Part shown: one piece after another, positions 44,279-53,110 of the stretch
Layout: each line of letters begins with the position of its first letter
Numbering within the stretch: the first letter of the stretch is position 1
NCBI RefSeq assembly: GCF_900090275.1
Contig: NZ_LT607755.1
Span: 3,472,001-3,536,000 of the forward strand
Origin: Micromonospora zamorensis
GTDB lineage: Bacteria > Actinomycetota > Actinomycetes > Mycobacteriales > Micromonosporaceae
Length of the DNA stretch: 64,000 nucleotides
Direction of reading: 5' to 3'
Made by a program: the position numbers and the translations under genes
The notes under the pieces: generated by a model
What the model saw: only the letters and a program-made list of their open reading frames with translations
Told to the model about the DNA's origin: nothing
Databases searched by the model: none

Positions 44279-45667
44279 ATGCCCCCCAACCCGCCCCGGA
44301 CGCGCCGCGAGGTCCTGCTCAACGGACGCCGGGTCCGCATCTCCGACCTCAAAAACGCTGGTCTGTTGGACGAGGGCGCGGTTCTGTACTACCGCCAGTA
44401 CATAGGTTCGATGCCACATCAGGCGACAGTCACGGCGCGAGGGCGGCTGCGCTTGGCCGACGGGCGGGAGTTCGACACGCCCTCGGGAGCGGCCGCCGCC
44501 GTCGCCGACGTAACCGCCGTACCAGGTTGGGAGGTTTGGCGTGTCGGACCAAACGGCCCTCTCCTGGGGGAACTCCGCCTTCGGCTCATCAAGAGTGTCG
44601 CTGCTGAGGTGACGGACCGCCAGGAACCGCAGGCGGAAGCGGTGGGACGACGCATGACAGCCTTGGAGAACGCCAGGCAGGCCGCCGAAACAGGCACACC
44701 AACAGCGATGACCGTTCGTGAGCTCATCGGACTGTGGGGCGTCGAGGACCGGGACAGCGAGGCAGCCCCCCAGATCACGACGGACCTGGCGAACTTCGGC
44801 TTGACCACGGTGCCGGACTTCAACGCTGTCGACCTTGACCAGACAGTGCGAGTCCTCCGGTTCGGCATGGCGCAGCCGCCACCCGCAGACGGCACGAGCG
44901 ATGGGCCTGAGGAGACGACGAGCGAGGTGGATGAGGAGCCGGGTAGCGCTATCGGTCTGACGCTTGGAAATCTCCTGCCAAGCCGAACCCGCCTGATATC
45001 GGTAACGCCGACCTCTACCTTCGACGAGGCCATCACCGCCATGGAGTTGGACGACTTCTCCCAACTGCCGGTCCTGGCAAACCCTCACAAGATCCATGGC
45101 GTCGTATCATGGAAAACCATCACCAAGGCCAGGGCGCAAAACCCTGAGGCCACGTTCAGCGACGCGATCGATCCCGATGTCCAGGTGTTCGACTACGACC
45201 GCCGCCTGATCGACGTACTCCACGTACTGCTGGAATACGAGTTCATCTTCGTGAAGGACCATGAGCGGAAAATCGCTGGCATCATCACCGCCGCCGATGT
45301 CGTTCAGACCTACCACCAGACCGCGACACCGTTCATCCTTATCGGCGAGATCGACCGGGAGCTGCATCAGCTGATCCTCAGCACCTTCGATGAGACCACT
45401 ATCCGGGAAGCATGCATCCGTGCAGGGCTGACCTTCCGCTCTGTCGACAAGATGACGATGTCCCACTACCAGGCGGTGCTTGGCGATGAGAGCTGCTGGA
45501 ACGGCCTCGGCTGGAGGTTGGAGCGTAGGCGCCTCGTGAATCGCCTCAGTGAGATCCGCGAGATACGTAACCGGGTCATGCACTTCAGCAAGGACGCCGT
45601 CAGGGACGGAGACGTCAACATGATCCAGAACTTCCTGAGGACGATCCGCAGGCACAACGGGTCATGA
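44279..45667 (+). CDS. RAMA-CBS-HEPN-like domain protein
   Basis: 462 residues. Residues ~1-105 match the RAMA module (restriction-methylase-associated; VRISDLKNAGLLDEGAVLYY, GRLRLADGREFDTPSGAAAA, PGWEVWRVG). Residues ~235-355 form a CBS pair (TPTSTFDEAITAMELDDFSQ, HKIHGVVSWKTITKA, KIAGIITAADVV), the usual adenine-nucleotide sensor. The C-terminal ~100 residues are helical and end in EIREIRNRVMHFSKD, an R-x4-H motif typical of HEPN ribonucleases. A nucleotide-sensing RNase effector is a fair inference, but activity is untested. It shares a promoter region with the helicase operon and is coupled by ATGA to the next gene. Confidence 0.75.
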   Translation: MPPNPPRTRREVLLNGRRVRISDLKNAGLLDEGAVLYYRQYIGSMPHQATVTARGRLRLADGREFDTPSGAAAAVADVTAVPGWEVWRVGPNGPLLGELRLRLIKSVAAEVTDRQEPQAEAVGRRMTALENARQAAETGTPTAMTVRELIGLWGVEDRDSEAAPQITTDLANFGLTTVPDFNAVDLDQTVRVLRFGMAQPPPADGTSDGPEETTSEVDEEPGSAIGLTLGNLLPSRTRLISVTPTSTFDEAITAMELDDFSQLPVLANPHKIHGVVSWKTITKARAQNPEATFSDAIDPDVQVFDYDRRLIDVLHVLLEYEFIFVKDHERKIAGIITAADVVQTYHQTATPFILIGEIDRELHQLILSTFDETTIREACIRAGLTFRSVDKMTMSHYQAVLGDESCWNGLGWRLERRRLVNRLSEIREIRNRVMHFSKDAVRDGDVNMIQNFLRTIRRHNGS

Positions 45668-46661
45668 CACACGATTTTCAGCTCAACGGACGGCAGTACC
45701 AAATCGACGCCGATACGGTCCGAGCGCGGCTGCGTGGCCGAGTCCAGGAAGACGTCCGAAATCACTGGGTCGACGTCGACGGGGTCCGGTGGCCCGTCAA
45801 GCACGCCTTCGAGGCAGCGACTGCACTTCCCCGCAACGAGTTCACCTCGCACATTGCACTACGCCACCTACGCGCGTTGGGTTTCGCGACCAGCCCGCTG
45901 CACTTCGAATGCCACCCCGGAGAGCAGCGGCCGCCTTCTCCTACCCGCGCCCCGAGTGAGCCGCCGGCAGGGCCCATCGTTGCCGGTGACGAGCACCTGC
46001 TGGCGGATGCCTTCTCAACTTTACTGACGTTCATTAGCGCCGGTGACCTCACCTCGCGGATCTCCGCACTGGAAGCCGACCTGAACGGCGTCGATCGGGA
46101 TGCTGCCGCCGCCGTGGCGGCAGCATCAGAGCTGGGATTCGACGTACTGCACGCTGCCTTGCAGGTTCGGAAGCACGCCGGCCGGCTCAGTGACGTCATC
46201 CACGCGGCCGTGATCACTCAAGTCCTCCCGCTGATCCTTGACGACGGCGAGCGGGTGCTCCGTAGACCGTCGCTGGCTGCTGGCAACGACCCGGGCCGAT
46301 TGTTCGACTTGGAGACGGACCGTCGCGTCGCCGAGTTCAAGATGGCGGTGTGGAAAGGCCGGGACACCATGCGTAAGCGCGGCGTCTTCGCCGATCTTGT
46401 GCATCTCGCCCTTGCTGGGCCACCGCGCAAGGCCCAACTCTTCGTATCCGGTCCCTTGCCCATCAGGTACCTCCAAACAAGCAATGGGTCTGCCGCCTGG
46501 GCGCTCGGACGCTCCGCGCCCAACCTGCGTCGGCGCGCTTCGACGAGAAGTTCGGCTCGGCAGAGATGACGGTCCGCGACTTCACCGCCGGGCCAGCCAA
46601 GCACGTCGAACTGATCGACCTGACAGAGCTGCTGCCCACAATCGCCCCGGCAATCACGTGA
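45664..46661 (+). pseudogene. PD-(D/E)XK nuclease-like protein with a single-base frameshift
   Basis: Read in frame from 45664, coding quality is good to about residue 280: an N-terminal domain (NHWVDVDGVRWPVKHAFEAA, ALPRNEFTSHIALRHLRALG) and a nuclease-like core FDLETDRRVAEFKMAVWKG, where E-x-K follows an Asp, as in PD-(D/E)XK enzymes. After about 46520 the frame turns to Arg/Ser-rich residues and stops at 46569. The +2 frame then continues as FDEKFGSAEMTVRDFTAGP and HVELIDLTELLPTIAP to the stop at 46661. The full span is 3n+2 bases, consistent with one lost base. The gene starts inside the stop of the RAMA-CBS-HEPN gene. Either a recent inactivating deletion or an assembly error. Confidence 0.7.
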
Positions 46662-46695
46662 CGGACCTGCGACCGCACAGCGCCCAACACCGCTG

Positions 46696-46962
46696 CGCCG
46701 GGAGGATCTAGACCAGCTCCTGGGGTACGTGCTGCTGGACTACTCCGATGCTCCCGCCCTGCACTCGGTCGCCATCTACGCGGTTCGTTACGGGCACCAC
46801 ACGGCCTGACCGCTGGTCGACCTGTGCGCTGAACTCGCCGGATGCCCTGTCAATCTCGGTCCGCTACGGCCGGAGTTCATCCAGGTAATGCGGGTCGAGT
46901 TACCGGATTACCGCAGGGCGTCGATCATCAACACGATTCGGCGGCGGGTCGCCGCCAGATAG
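46696..46962 (+). pseudogene. Degenerate remnant of an uncharacterised actinobacterial family
   Basis: One frame reads LDQLLGYVLLDYSDAPALH and SVAIYAVRYGHHTA, an in-frame TGA (46807-46809), then PLVDLCAELAGCPVNLGPLR and an Arg-rich end at 46960-46962. The combination (Q-x-L-G-Y-V-L-L-D, then I-Y-x-x-R-Y-G-H, then L-A-G) looks like the C-terminal part of a uncharacterised family; the stop sits where a Trp is expected, one base from TGG. No upstream part of the gene remains. Confidence 0.5.
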
Positions 46963-46966
46963 CTGG

Positions 46967-47434
46967 TCACCAGTCGCGGGCCCAGTCTGGCGGCGGCACG
47001 ACCGCGAGTTGCGGTTCACCGCTGATCGGTTCGAGAGCATGCACGACCCGCAGGTCCCCGTCGGCCGCAGCGTCCTCGTCGGTGATGACCCTCCCACTGC
47101 TGCCATCAATGCTGACCAGAAGCCACCGGTCGGGGTGGATGCTGCCATCGTCGACCAGCGCCCGCACTCCGAAGGTTCGGGCCAAGGTGGCGGCCAGCTC
47201 CCGCTCCCCCTGCCCGGTGGCGTCGGCGAGTTCGGCGTCACCGGTCAGAATCCAGCCGAAACCCTCGCCCTCGTCTGGAGGATTGAGCATCGCGACCGGC
47301 CGAGGGCCATCGACTGCTCGGTCCTCGGTCCTCCCCACGTAGACCGCGTCCGGCGGGATGCCGAAGTCCTCGCTCAGGCATCGGCGCAAGGCGTCTGAGG
47401 GCAACTCGCTCTCGAAGCGGATCTGATAGCGCAA
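46967..47434 (-). CDS. Small acidic protein of unknown function
   Basis: 155 residues beginning MRYQIRFESELPSDALRR, rich in Asp and Gly (DEGEGFGWILTGDAELADAT, HPDRWLLVSIDGSSGR). No known domain. The acidic, soluble, single-domain character fits an immunity or inhibitor protein in a conflict region, but that is only a guess. It stands alone on the minus strand between gene debris and the NB-ARC module. Confidence 0.6.
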   Translation of the reverse strand: MRYQIRFESELPSDALRRCLSEDFGIPPDAVYVGRTEDRAVDGPRPVAMLNPPDEGEGFGWILTGDAELADATGQGERELAATLARTFGVRALVDDGSIHPDRWLLVSIDGSSGRVITDEDAAADGDLRVVHALEPISGEPQLAVVPPPDWARDW

Positions 47435-47657
47435 CGACTACCTCCGGTCTCCGCCGAACTCTCAGTGCAGTCAACCATTCGTCATCCGAGTAGGACGAAC
47501 GGCCCCTTCCGACGCAACTCCGCCGTCAATAACATCGACCGGTCCGCAGCCGGCCGGCGCCGGTTATTCGTCCGGTTGTACGTGCTCCTCAGCCGGAAAC
47601 CTGTTTCGCGTGCGGCGTGGTGCCGTCGCTGCTGGGGACGTGCCGCTGCTCCTGAGG

Positions 47658-48056
47658 TCAGCGGCGAGCCGGGCCATCGCCGAGATGGATGCCGCCATGG
47701 ACGTCTCGCGCCTGCACTACCGACCCGTGAACGTCACCGGAGACCGAGTTCGCGACGCCGCCGGCGCCTTCGGCAAGGGTGACCTCGACCTGCGACCACC
47801 GCGCACGCAGCTCAGCACCGAAGGCCCTGTCGCGGCGCGATTCACTGTCGAGCAGCTCGGCGAGGCGACCCACGGCCTCCGGTGACGGCTGCTGCAGAGC
47901 GCCCTCAATGACGGCATGTGAGGACGGATCGTGCTGAAACCGGGTGCGTAGAAATCCGATCAGGGAGGACACCGCCGCCCGCCCACTCTGGGCCAGCTCG
48001 GTGGTCGCCCACGCGATGAGCGTCGTCGCCGCGGTGACCATGATCGGGTCTGTCAT
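47658..48056 (-). CDS. Small helical protein with a C-terminal VVQARDVHGGIH motif (putative partner of the NB-ARC ATPase)
   Basis: 132 residues from the ATG at 48056 (GGAAGGCGG upstream; a longer start is possible). The N-terminal ~90 residues are helical (TLIAWATTELAQSGRAAVSS, EGALQQPSPEAVGRLAELLD). The C-terminus carries NSVSGDVHGSVVQARDVHGG, a short Gly/Val beta-type motif also found near the N-terminus of the NB-ARC protein at 49053 (ADLVQARDVYGGVHFHGG). Such peptides commonly join effector or adaptor proteins to STAND ATPases. It is divergent from the NB-ARC operon over 116 bases, which fits a shared promoter and shared function. Confidence 0.7.
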   Translation of the reverse strand: MTDPIMVTAATTLIAWATTELAQSGRAAVSSLIGFLRTRFQHDPSSHAVIEGALQQPSPEAVGRLAELLDSESRRDRAFGAELRARWSQVEVTLAEGAGGVANSVSGDVHGSVVQARDVHGGIHLGDGPARR

Positions 48057-48172
48057 GCGTCCGCCTTCCGCCATCGCGCCCGGCTCGTGGAGACGCAACA
48101 CGGGCGACAGTCATCAAGAAGATTCGATGTTACCCTCGGTGCTCGCATGAACACCTGATCTCGGAGGTCGCC

Positions 48173-48445
48173 GTGAGCGGACAGCGTTGGGAAGCGGACC
48201 CTACCGCCGAGCTCACGCGCCGATGGGGCAAGTCCTCCCACGAGCTGGGCAACACCTCCGGCGACGGCAGCTGCCCCGACGTCTGGGAGTTGAGCAACGG
48301 CGACATCGCGGTGATCGGGCAGGACCTCACTGAGACGTATCAGGAACGACTCCCAGCCGGTGTCTCCGTGGATCCGGGCGAGCGGCTTATCATCATTCCC
48401 CGATCGACAATGATCGCGGCGAAGGTGGATATACCTGATGCATGA
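48173..48445 (+). CDS. Small protein of an actinobacterial conflict-associated family
   Basis: 90 residues from a GTG with GGAGGTCGCC ahead of it. The central part (GDGSCPDVWELSNGDIAVIG then QDLTETYQERL) is the typical C-P-D/S-V/L-x-E-L-x-D/N-G-D-x-x-V-I-G small domain that precedes DUF6879 genes in actinobacteria; no activity is known. It overlaps the DUF6879 gene by 8 bases, so the two are coupled. Confidence 0.65.
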   Translation: MSGQRWEADPTAELTRRWGKSSHELGNTSGDGSCPDVWELSNGDIAVIGQDLTETYQERLPAGVSVDPGERLIIIPRSTMIAAKVDIPDA

Positions 48446-49049
48446 CCTGTTCCGCGGGGATCCTGGCGAGCAACTTCGCCTGGCGGACTACTGGGCGGAC
48501 TTTGAGGATCGGTTCTGGCAGACCGGCGATCCGGGCTTCTGGAAGCTGGAACGCCAGCAGACCTTCAAGGAGCCCGGCGACGAGGGTTGGCAGGCGTTTG
48601 CCGACGGGCGGTGGGAGGATTCGCTGCGAATCCTCGACGCGCGCCGCCCCGAATTTCAGAGCTACTACCGGCGGATCGCCGACAGCGGGTTCGCCACCCG
48701 ACGGGTACGGGTCGTCGAAGAGCCCCTTACGCCTTACCTTCAATGGGAGCTGCACGTGCTGCGACTGCGGCACGAGTACGGCGGTCTGACCCATGTGGTC
48801 GGCGCGGACGCGGTGGCGGCAGCCGAGTCGGGTGGACCGGTTCCGGAGATCTACACCCTCGGCGCCGAGGTGATGTATGAGGCCATCTACGACGCCGACG
48901 GTGTGCTGGCGTCCGCCCGCCGCTGGCGTGACCCCGACTTGGTGGCAAGCTGCCAATCCTTCATCGAGTCGCTCTACCAGGGCGGTGAGCCGCTCGACGA
49001 GTTCTTCACCCGGGTGGTGGCGCCGTTGGGACTTCCCCGCGCGGGGTGA
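48438..49049 (+). CDS. DUF6879 family protein
   Basis: 203 residues. Typical DUF6879 features: F-W-x-L-E-x2-Q-x-F at DPGFWKLERQQTFKEP, a DARRPEFQSYYRRIADS segment, TRRVRVVEEPLTPYLQWELH, and an acidic strand near VPEIYTLGAEVMYEAIYDAD. The family is uncharacterised but recurs beside STAND ATPases and HTH/DUF397 genes. It overlaps the small upstream gene and ends 3 bases before the NB-ARC gene, so the three form one operon. It may be the effector or target-recognition part (inference). Confidence 0.8.
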   Translation: MHDLFRGDPGEQLRLADYWADFEDRFWQTGDPGFWKLERQQTFKEPGDEGWQAFADGRWEDSLRILDARRPEFQSYYRRIADSGFATRRVRVVEEPLTPYLQWELHVLRLRHEYGGLTHVVGADAVAAAESGGPVPEIYTLGAEVMYEAIYDADGVLASARRWRDPDLVASCQSFIESLYQGGEPLDEFFTRVVAPLGLPRAG

Positions 49050-49052
49050 GAG

Positions 49053-51452
49053 ATGGAAGGCGCCGGGTCGGACGGAGCCGGGCAGCGGCCCGCTCAGGTG
49101 AACCGGTCCGCGCTGTCCGGACCGGCGGATCTGGTCCAGGCCCGCGACGTCTACGGCGGTGTGCACTTCCACGGCGGGGCCGCTTCCCAGGAGCGACCGC
49201 AACAACTCCCCGGTGACGTCCGCGGTTTCGTCAACAGGGTGGAGGAGCTACAAACGCTCAACCGGCTGCTGACCGACGGGGAAGAGAGCGTCAATGTCAG
49301 CCTGTCGGTGATCACCGGGACGGCCGGCGTCGGTAAGACCTCAGTCGCCCTGCGCTGGGCGCACAGCATTCGGAGCAGGTTTCCCGACGGGCAGCTCTAC
49401 GCCAACCTGCGTGGTTACGATCCGGGCCAACCGGCGCAGCCGGATCAGATCCTCGACCGCTTCCTGCGGGCCCTTGGCGTTCCACCTTCGGCGGTGCCGG
49501 CAGATCTGGATGAACGGGCCGCGCTGTACCGCTCTCGACTGGCCGGCCGGCGCGTACTGGTGGTGTTGGACAACGCCGCAACCGCGCGTCAGGTGCGCCC
49601 ACTGCTGCCTGGCACGGATCACTGCCTGGTCGTTGTCACGAGTCGGAACATGCTCTCCGGGCTGGCCACCCGCGACGGCGGTCGACGGCTGACGCTGCGC
49701 ATGTTGACCGAGGACGACGCCGTCACCCTGCTGCGCGGCATCACCTCGCCCTACCGCAGCGGCGACGACCCCGCCGAGCTGGGCGAGCTGGCTCGACTCT
49801 GCGCTCGGCTGCCCCTCGCACTGCGCATCGCCGCCGAACGGGCGGCGAGCCGGCCATTCATGCCCCTCGGCGAGCTGATTGAGGATTTACGAGACGAGTC
49901 GGCCCTGTGGGACGCACTCACCGCCGAGGAAGACGAGGAGTCCGACGCGGTACGTGCGGTGTTTGCCTGGTCCTACCGCGCCCTGAACCCGACGGCCGCC
50001 CGACTGTTTCGACTTCTCGGGCTGCACCCTGGCCCCGACCTCAGTGCCCCGGCCGCCGCGGCGCTGACCGGCATGGCGGTGTCCCGGGTACGGCAGCCGC
50101 TCGACGCTCTGGTCAGCGCTCACCTGTTGGAGCAGAGCGCTCCGGGGCGCTACCAACTCCATGACCTGCTGCGCGCCTACGCGGTCGACCAGGTCCGGCA
50201 CCTGGAGAGCGCAGAGGATCGGCAGGCGGCACTGCGCCGTGGGCTGGACTGGTATCTGCACACCGCCGACGCCGCGCTGGCCCGTACTCTGCCCTTCTAC
50301 CGGACCGTACCGTTGGATCCGCCGACCGACGTCACGCCGCTCGCCTTCGCGACCAACGCCGAGGCGGACGCCTGGTTCGACGCCGAACGGGACAACCTGG
50401 TCTCCGCCACACGAGTTGCGGCCGATGCCGGCCTACCGCGGACCGCCTGGCATCTGGCGGTGCTGCTCCGCAGCGTCTCCATGCATCAGAACGCCTTCGA
50501 GAGTTGGTTCGCCACGGCCCGGATCGGCCTGGCAGCGGCCCGCACGCTCGGCGACCGGCGCGGCGAGGCGGAGGCACTGGAAAGCCTCGGCAAGGCCCAC
50601 TTCCAAGCCCGCCAGCTCACCGAGGCCGCCGAACACCATCAGGCCGCACTGGTCATCCGGCGGGAGATCGGCGACGAGTACGGCACAGCAGTGTCGATCA
50701 ACGCGCTCGGGTTGCTGGGTCTGCGTAGTCGTCGTCTCACCGACTCACTGACCCGCTTCGGCGAGAGTCTGGCGATCTTCGAGCGGCTCGGCAACCGGCG
50801 GTGGCAGGCCCTGCTGCTGAGCAACCTCGCCGAGACTCGCTACGAGCTGGGTGAGCTGACCGAGGCGGCGGTCCTGCTGGATCGAGCACTCGTGGTGCAG
50901 CGGGAGATCGACGACCGGGGGCAGGAGGGAAATTCGCTCTTCTTCCTGAGCATGGCCCTGCGGGAACTCGGCCGCACCGACGAGGCGCGCGCCGCGATCG
51001 AGTCGGCCATCGCCATCGCCGAGGGCGCGAGCCAGCTGTGGCTGGGGCACTGGCTGGTGGAGTACGCGCGGGTGCTGCGCGCTTCCGGGCGGCCCGCCGA
51101 GGCGCTGGAGGCCGTGCACCGGGCGGCCACAATTCAGCGCGAGCTCGGGGACCGCAGCCGCGAGGCGATGGCCCTCGATGGCGCCGGTGAGGCGTACCGG
51201 GAAGTGGGGCAGGCGGACGAGGCGATCGCCTTCCACCTCCGCGCGGCGGCGGTCCACCGGCAGCTCGGGGACGATTGGCAACTCGCCCTGACGCTGGACC
51301 ACCTGGCCGCTGCGCTGACGGCGGCGGGCCGCCCAGAGGAAGCCGGACAGCACTGGAGGGAGGCTCACTCCCTGCTGGCCGGGTTCGACGACGGACGTGC
51401 TGCCGCGCTTCAGGAAGGCATCGCGGCGGCGCTATCGAACAGCGCGGAGTGA
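49053..51452 (+). CDS. NB-ARC (STAND) ATPase with TPR repeats
   Basis: 799 residues. After a short N-terminal segment with LVQARDVYGGVHFHGG (~30-45) comes an NB-ARC domain: Walker A ITGTAGVGKTSVALRW, Walker B VLVVLDNAATARQV, CLVVVTSRNMLSG, and the GLPL-equivalent LCARLPLALRIAAERA. A winged-helix region follows (ALNPTAARLFRLLGLHPG). From ~440 to the end about eight TPR units are recognisable (EALESLGKAHFQARQLTEAA, ALLLSNLAETRYELGELTEA, ALTLDHLAAALTAAGRPEEA). It resembles AfsR without the SARP DNA-binding part. Such proteins typically sense a ligand through repeats and then assemble; here that probably works with the DUF6879 and VQARD-motif proteins (inference). Confidence 0.88.
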   Translation: MEGAGSDGAGQRPAQVNRSALSGPADLVQARDVYGGVHFHGGAASQERPQQLPGDVRGFVNRVEELQTLNRLLTDGEESVNVSLSVITGTAGVGKTSVALRWAHSIRSRFPDGQLYANLRGYDPGQPAQPDQILDRFLRALGVPPSAVPADLDERAALYRSRLAGRRVLVVLDNAATARQVRPLLPGTDHCLVVVTSRNMLSGLATRDGGRRLTLRMLTEDDAVTLLRGITSPYRSGDDPAELGELARLCARLPLALRIAAERAASRPFMPLGELIEDLRDESALWDALTAEEDEESDAVRAVFAWSYRALNPTAARLFRLLGLHPGPDLSAPAAAALTGMAVSRVRQPLDALVSAHLLEQSAPGRYQLHDLLRAYAVDQVRHLESAEDRQAALRRGLDWYLHTADAALARTLPFYRTVPLDPPTDVTPLAFATNAEADAWFDAERDNLVSATRVAADAGLPRTAWHLAVLLRSVSMHQNAFESWFATARIGLAAARTLGDRRGEAEALESLGKAHFQARQLTEAAEHHQAALVIRREIGDEYGTAVSINALGLLGLRSRRLTDSLTRFGESLAIFERLGNRRWQALLLSNLAETRYELGELTEAAVLLDRALVVQREIDDRGQEGNSLFFLSMALRELGRTDEARAAIESAIAIAEGASQLWLGHWLVEYARVLRASGRPAEALEAVHRAATIQRELGDRSREAMALDGAGEAYREVGQADEAIAFHLRAAAVHRQLGDDWQLALTLDHLAAALTAAGRPEEAGQHWREAHSLLAGFDDGRAAALQEGIAAALSNSAE

Positions 51453-51559
51453 GAGCCCTGCACTGCGGGCCCATCGGCCTACATGGCCCCCGATGAGGTG
51501 CAGGGCGCTGCCCCGTTAGGTCCATAGACACTCCTGGTCCACGCTGGCAGGGTCCGATC

Positions 51560-52183
51560 ATGACGTTCCGGCTACCTGATGCGCTTCAGAGATCCGATGA
51601 CGCTGCCGCCATCGCCTTGTTGAAGCGTTACTACGGTGCGCCGTATCTCGGACACGGTTGTGCGGACGGCGCGTACTTCGACACCTGGTCGACCGATAGC
51701 GACCCCATGCGCTTCACGGCCGAGGACCTGATCGCGATCAAGTTCCTCTCCATCGACGCACCGAAGACGGCGGTACGTGCACTGCTTCGTGATCGATCGG
51801 ACGAGTTCTCCGAGTTGCTCGAAACCCTCGGCCCGGACCGTGACCTGGCCAACGAAGGCGCACTCCTCGACCACACCTGGGCTGGTTGGCGGATCATGGA
51901 TGAGCTGCGCTCCATCCCGGGTGTCGGTACGATTACCGCGTCGAAGCTACTGGCGCGGAAGCGGCCACGCCTGCGACCCATCTGGGACTCGGTGGTCGCT
52001 GCCGTGACCGACACGGTCCCGGCCCAGTGGGAGCCACTGCGCGCGGCACTGCGCGCCAATGATCTCGCGCTGCACCACCGGCTGATGCGTCTACGCGACG
52101 TGCTGCAGCTTCCGGAGGAGATCGGCGCGTTGCGCATCCTCGACGTGATCGCGTGGCGCGAAGGCAAGGATCGCGGCCTGTAG
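51560..52183 (+). CDS. DUF6308 family protein with helix-hairpin-helix-like motif
   Basis: 207 residues. The segment SIPGVGTITASKLLARKRPR resembles a helix-hairpin-helix DNA-binding motif, followed by the conserved IWDSVVAAVTD region of the DUF6308 family. The N-terminal part (IALLKRYYGAPYLGHGC, FTAEDLIAIKFLSID) is typical of the family, whose activity is not known. It ends 11 bases before the EVE-HNH gene and probably shares its operon, which hints at a role with that restriction enzyme (inference). Confidence 0.75.
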   Translation: MTFRLPDALQRSDDAAAIALLKRYYGAPYLGHGCADGAYFDTWSTDSDPMRFTAEDLIAIKFLSIDAPKTAVRALLRDRSDEFSELLETLGPDRDLANEGALLDHTWAGWRIMDELRSIPGVGTITASKLLARKRPRLRPIWDSVVAAVTDTVPAQWEPLRAALRANDLALHHRLMRLRDVLQLPEEIGALRILDVIAWREGKDRGL

Positions 52184-52194
52184 GACGGAGAACC

Positions 52195-53036
52195 ATGCCG
52201 GTCACTCACTGGATCTATCCGACGAACGAGAAAAGCAACTACTACCTCGACACCGCGAACGGGGACACCGAGGTATCGCCGCAGCAGCTGTTCAGCGATA
52301 TCCGGCAAAGCCGCAGCGAGGTTGATCGGTGGGTGTTGGGAACGGGCTTCCGTCAGATGCGTCCTGGTGACGCCATCTGGGTCTACGCGTCGACCCCTTA
52401 CCAGTACATCTGCGCGCTTACTCAAGCCATCGACATCGATTTCGATGGCGACTTCTGGCATGCATCGCTGGTCTGGAACCTTGACGCCACGCAGCGCCTG
52501 ATGCACGACCCGATCCGACGGTCGACGTTCGGCCAGATCGCGCAGAGGGCAGCTGTCCGAGCCAACCAGCACACCGCAGAGGTGCTTGACGAATGGCTGA
52601 CGACCCAGCAGCTGACGCTTCTTGACCTGGGCTCCGAGCCAAGCCCTCGTGAAGACACCCGGCTCCGTACCCTGCGGACCATCGTTCAACGTCAAGGGCA
52701 GCACGCTTTCCGGCAAGGCCTGCTCGGTGCCTACGGCGGGCGTGCGCCGTCACCGGCGAACGAGCCGTGGAGGTCCTCGAAGCGGCGCACATCGACGGGT
52801 ACCGGGGAACGCGCAGCAATCTGCTCACCAACGGGTTACTTCTTCGCGCGGACCTGCACACGCTGTTCGATCTGCATCTCATCGGAGTCAACCAGGAAGG
52901 CAGCCTCGTCGTCTCCGAACGCCTCGCCGGCTCGTCCTACGCAAAGCTCCACGGCAAGCGCCTCAGCCGTCCTTCTCGGGCTCAAGACCACCCCTCAAAG
53001 CGCCGCCTCGCCGCCCACCTCAACCTGCTGGCATAG
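52195..53036 (+). pseudogene. EVE-HNH modification-dependent restriction endonuclease, disrupted by a one-base frameshift
   Basis: From the ATG at 52195 (GGACGGAG ahead), residues ~1-150 match the EVE/PUA-like domain that reads modified bases (THWIYPTNEKSNYYLD, RQMRPGDAIWVYASTPYQY). Then RQGQHAFRQGLLGAYGGR leads into an HNH_2 nuclease, but the frame breaks at about 52743, where one base is missing (CGT[T]GCGCC would restore it). The other frame gives VEVLEAAHIDGYRGTRSNL, LLTNGLLLRADLHTLFDLHL, containing the HNH core, and stops at 53036. The span is 3n+2 bases. EVE-HNH enzymes cut DNA carrying modified cytosines (type IV-like). Inactive if the frameshift is real. Confidence 0.75.
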
Positions 53037-53057
53037 GTTGCCGGTAGTTTTTTGGTA

Positions 53058-53077
53058 CTAAGGGACGTCTCGTAACT
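53058..53077 (+). repeat. Left terminal inverted repeat of the IS element
   Basis: CTAAGGGACGTCTCGTAACT, identical in reverse complement to 54548-54567. It lies 34 bases beyond the transposase stop codon. Confidence 0.85.
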
Positions 53078-53110
53078 GGGTGAAGGCGTTGCTCGGCGCC
53101 GGGCCGGTGG

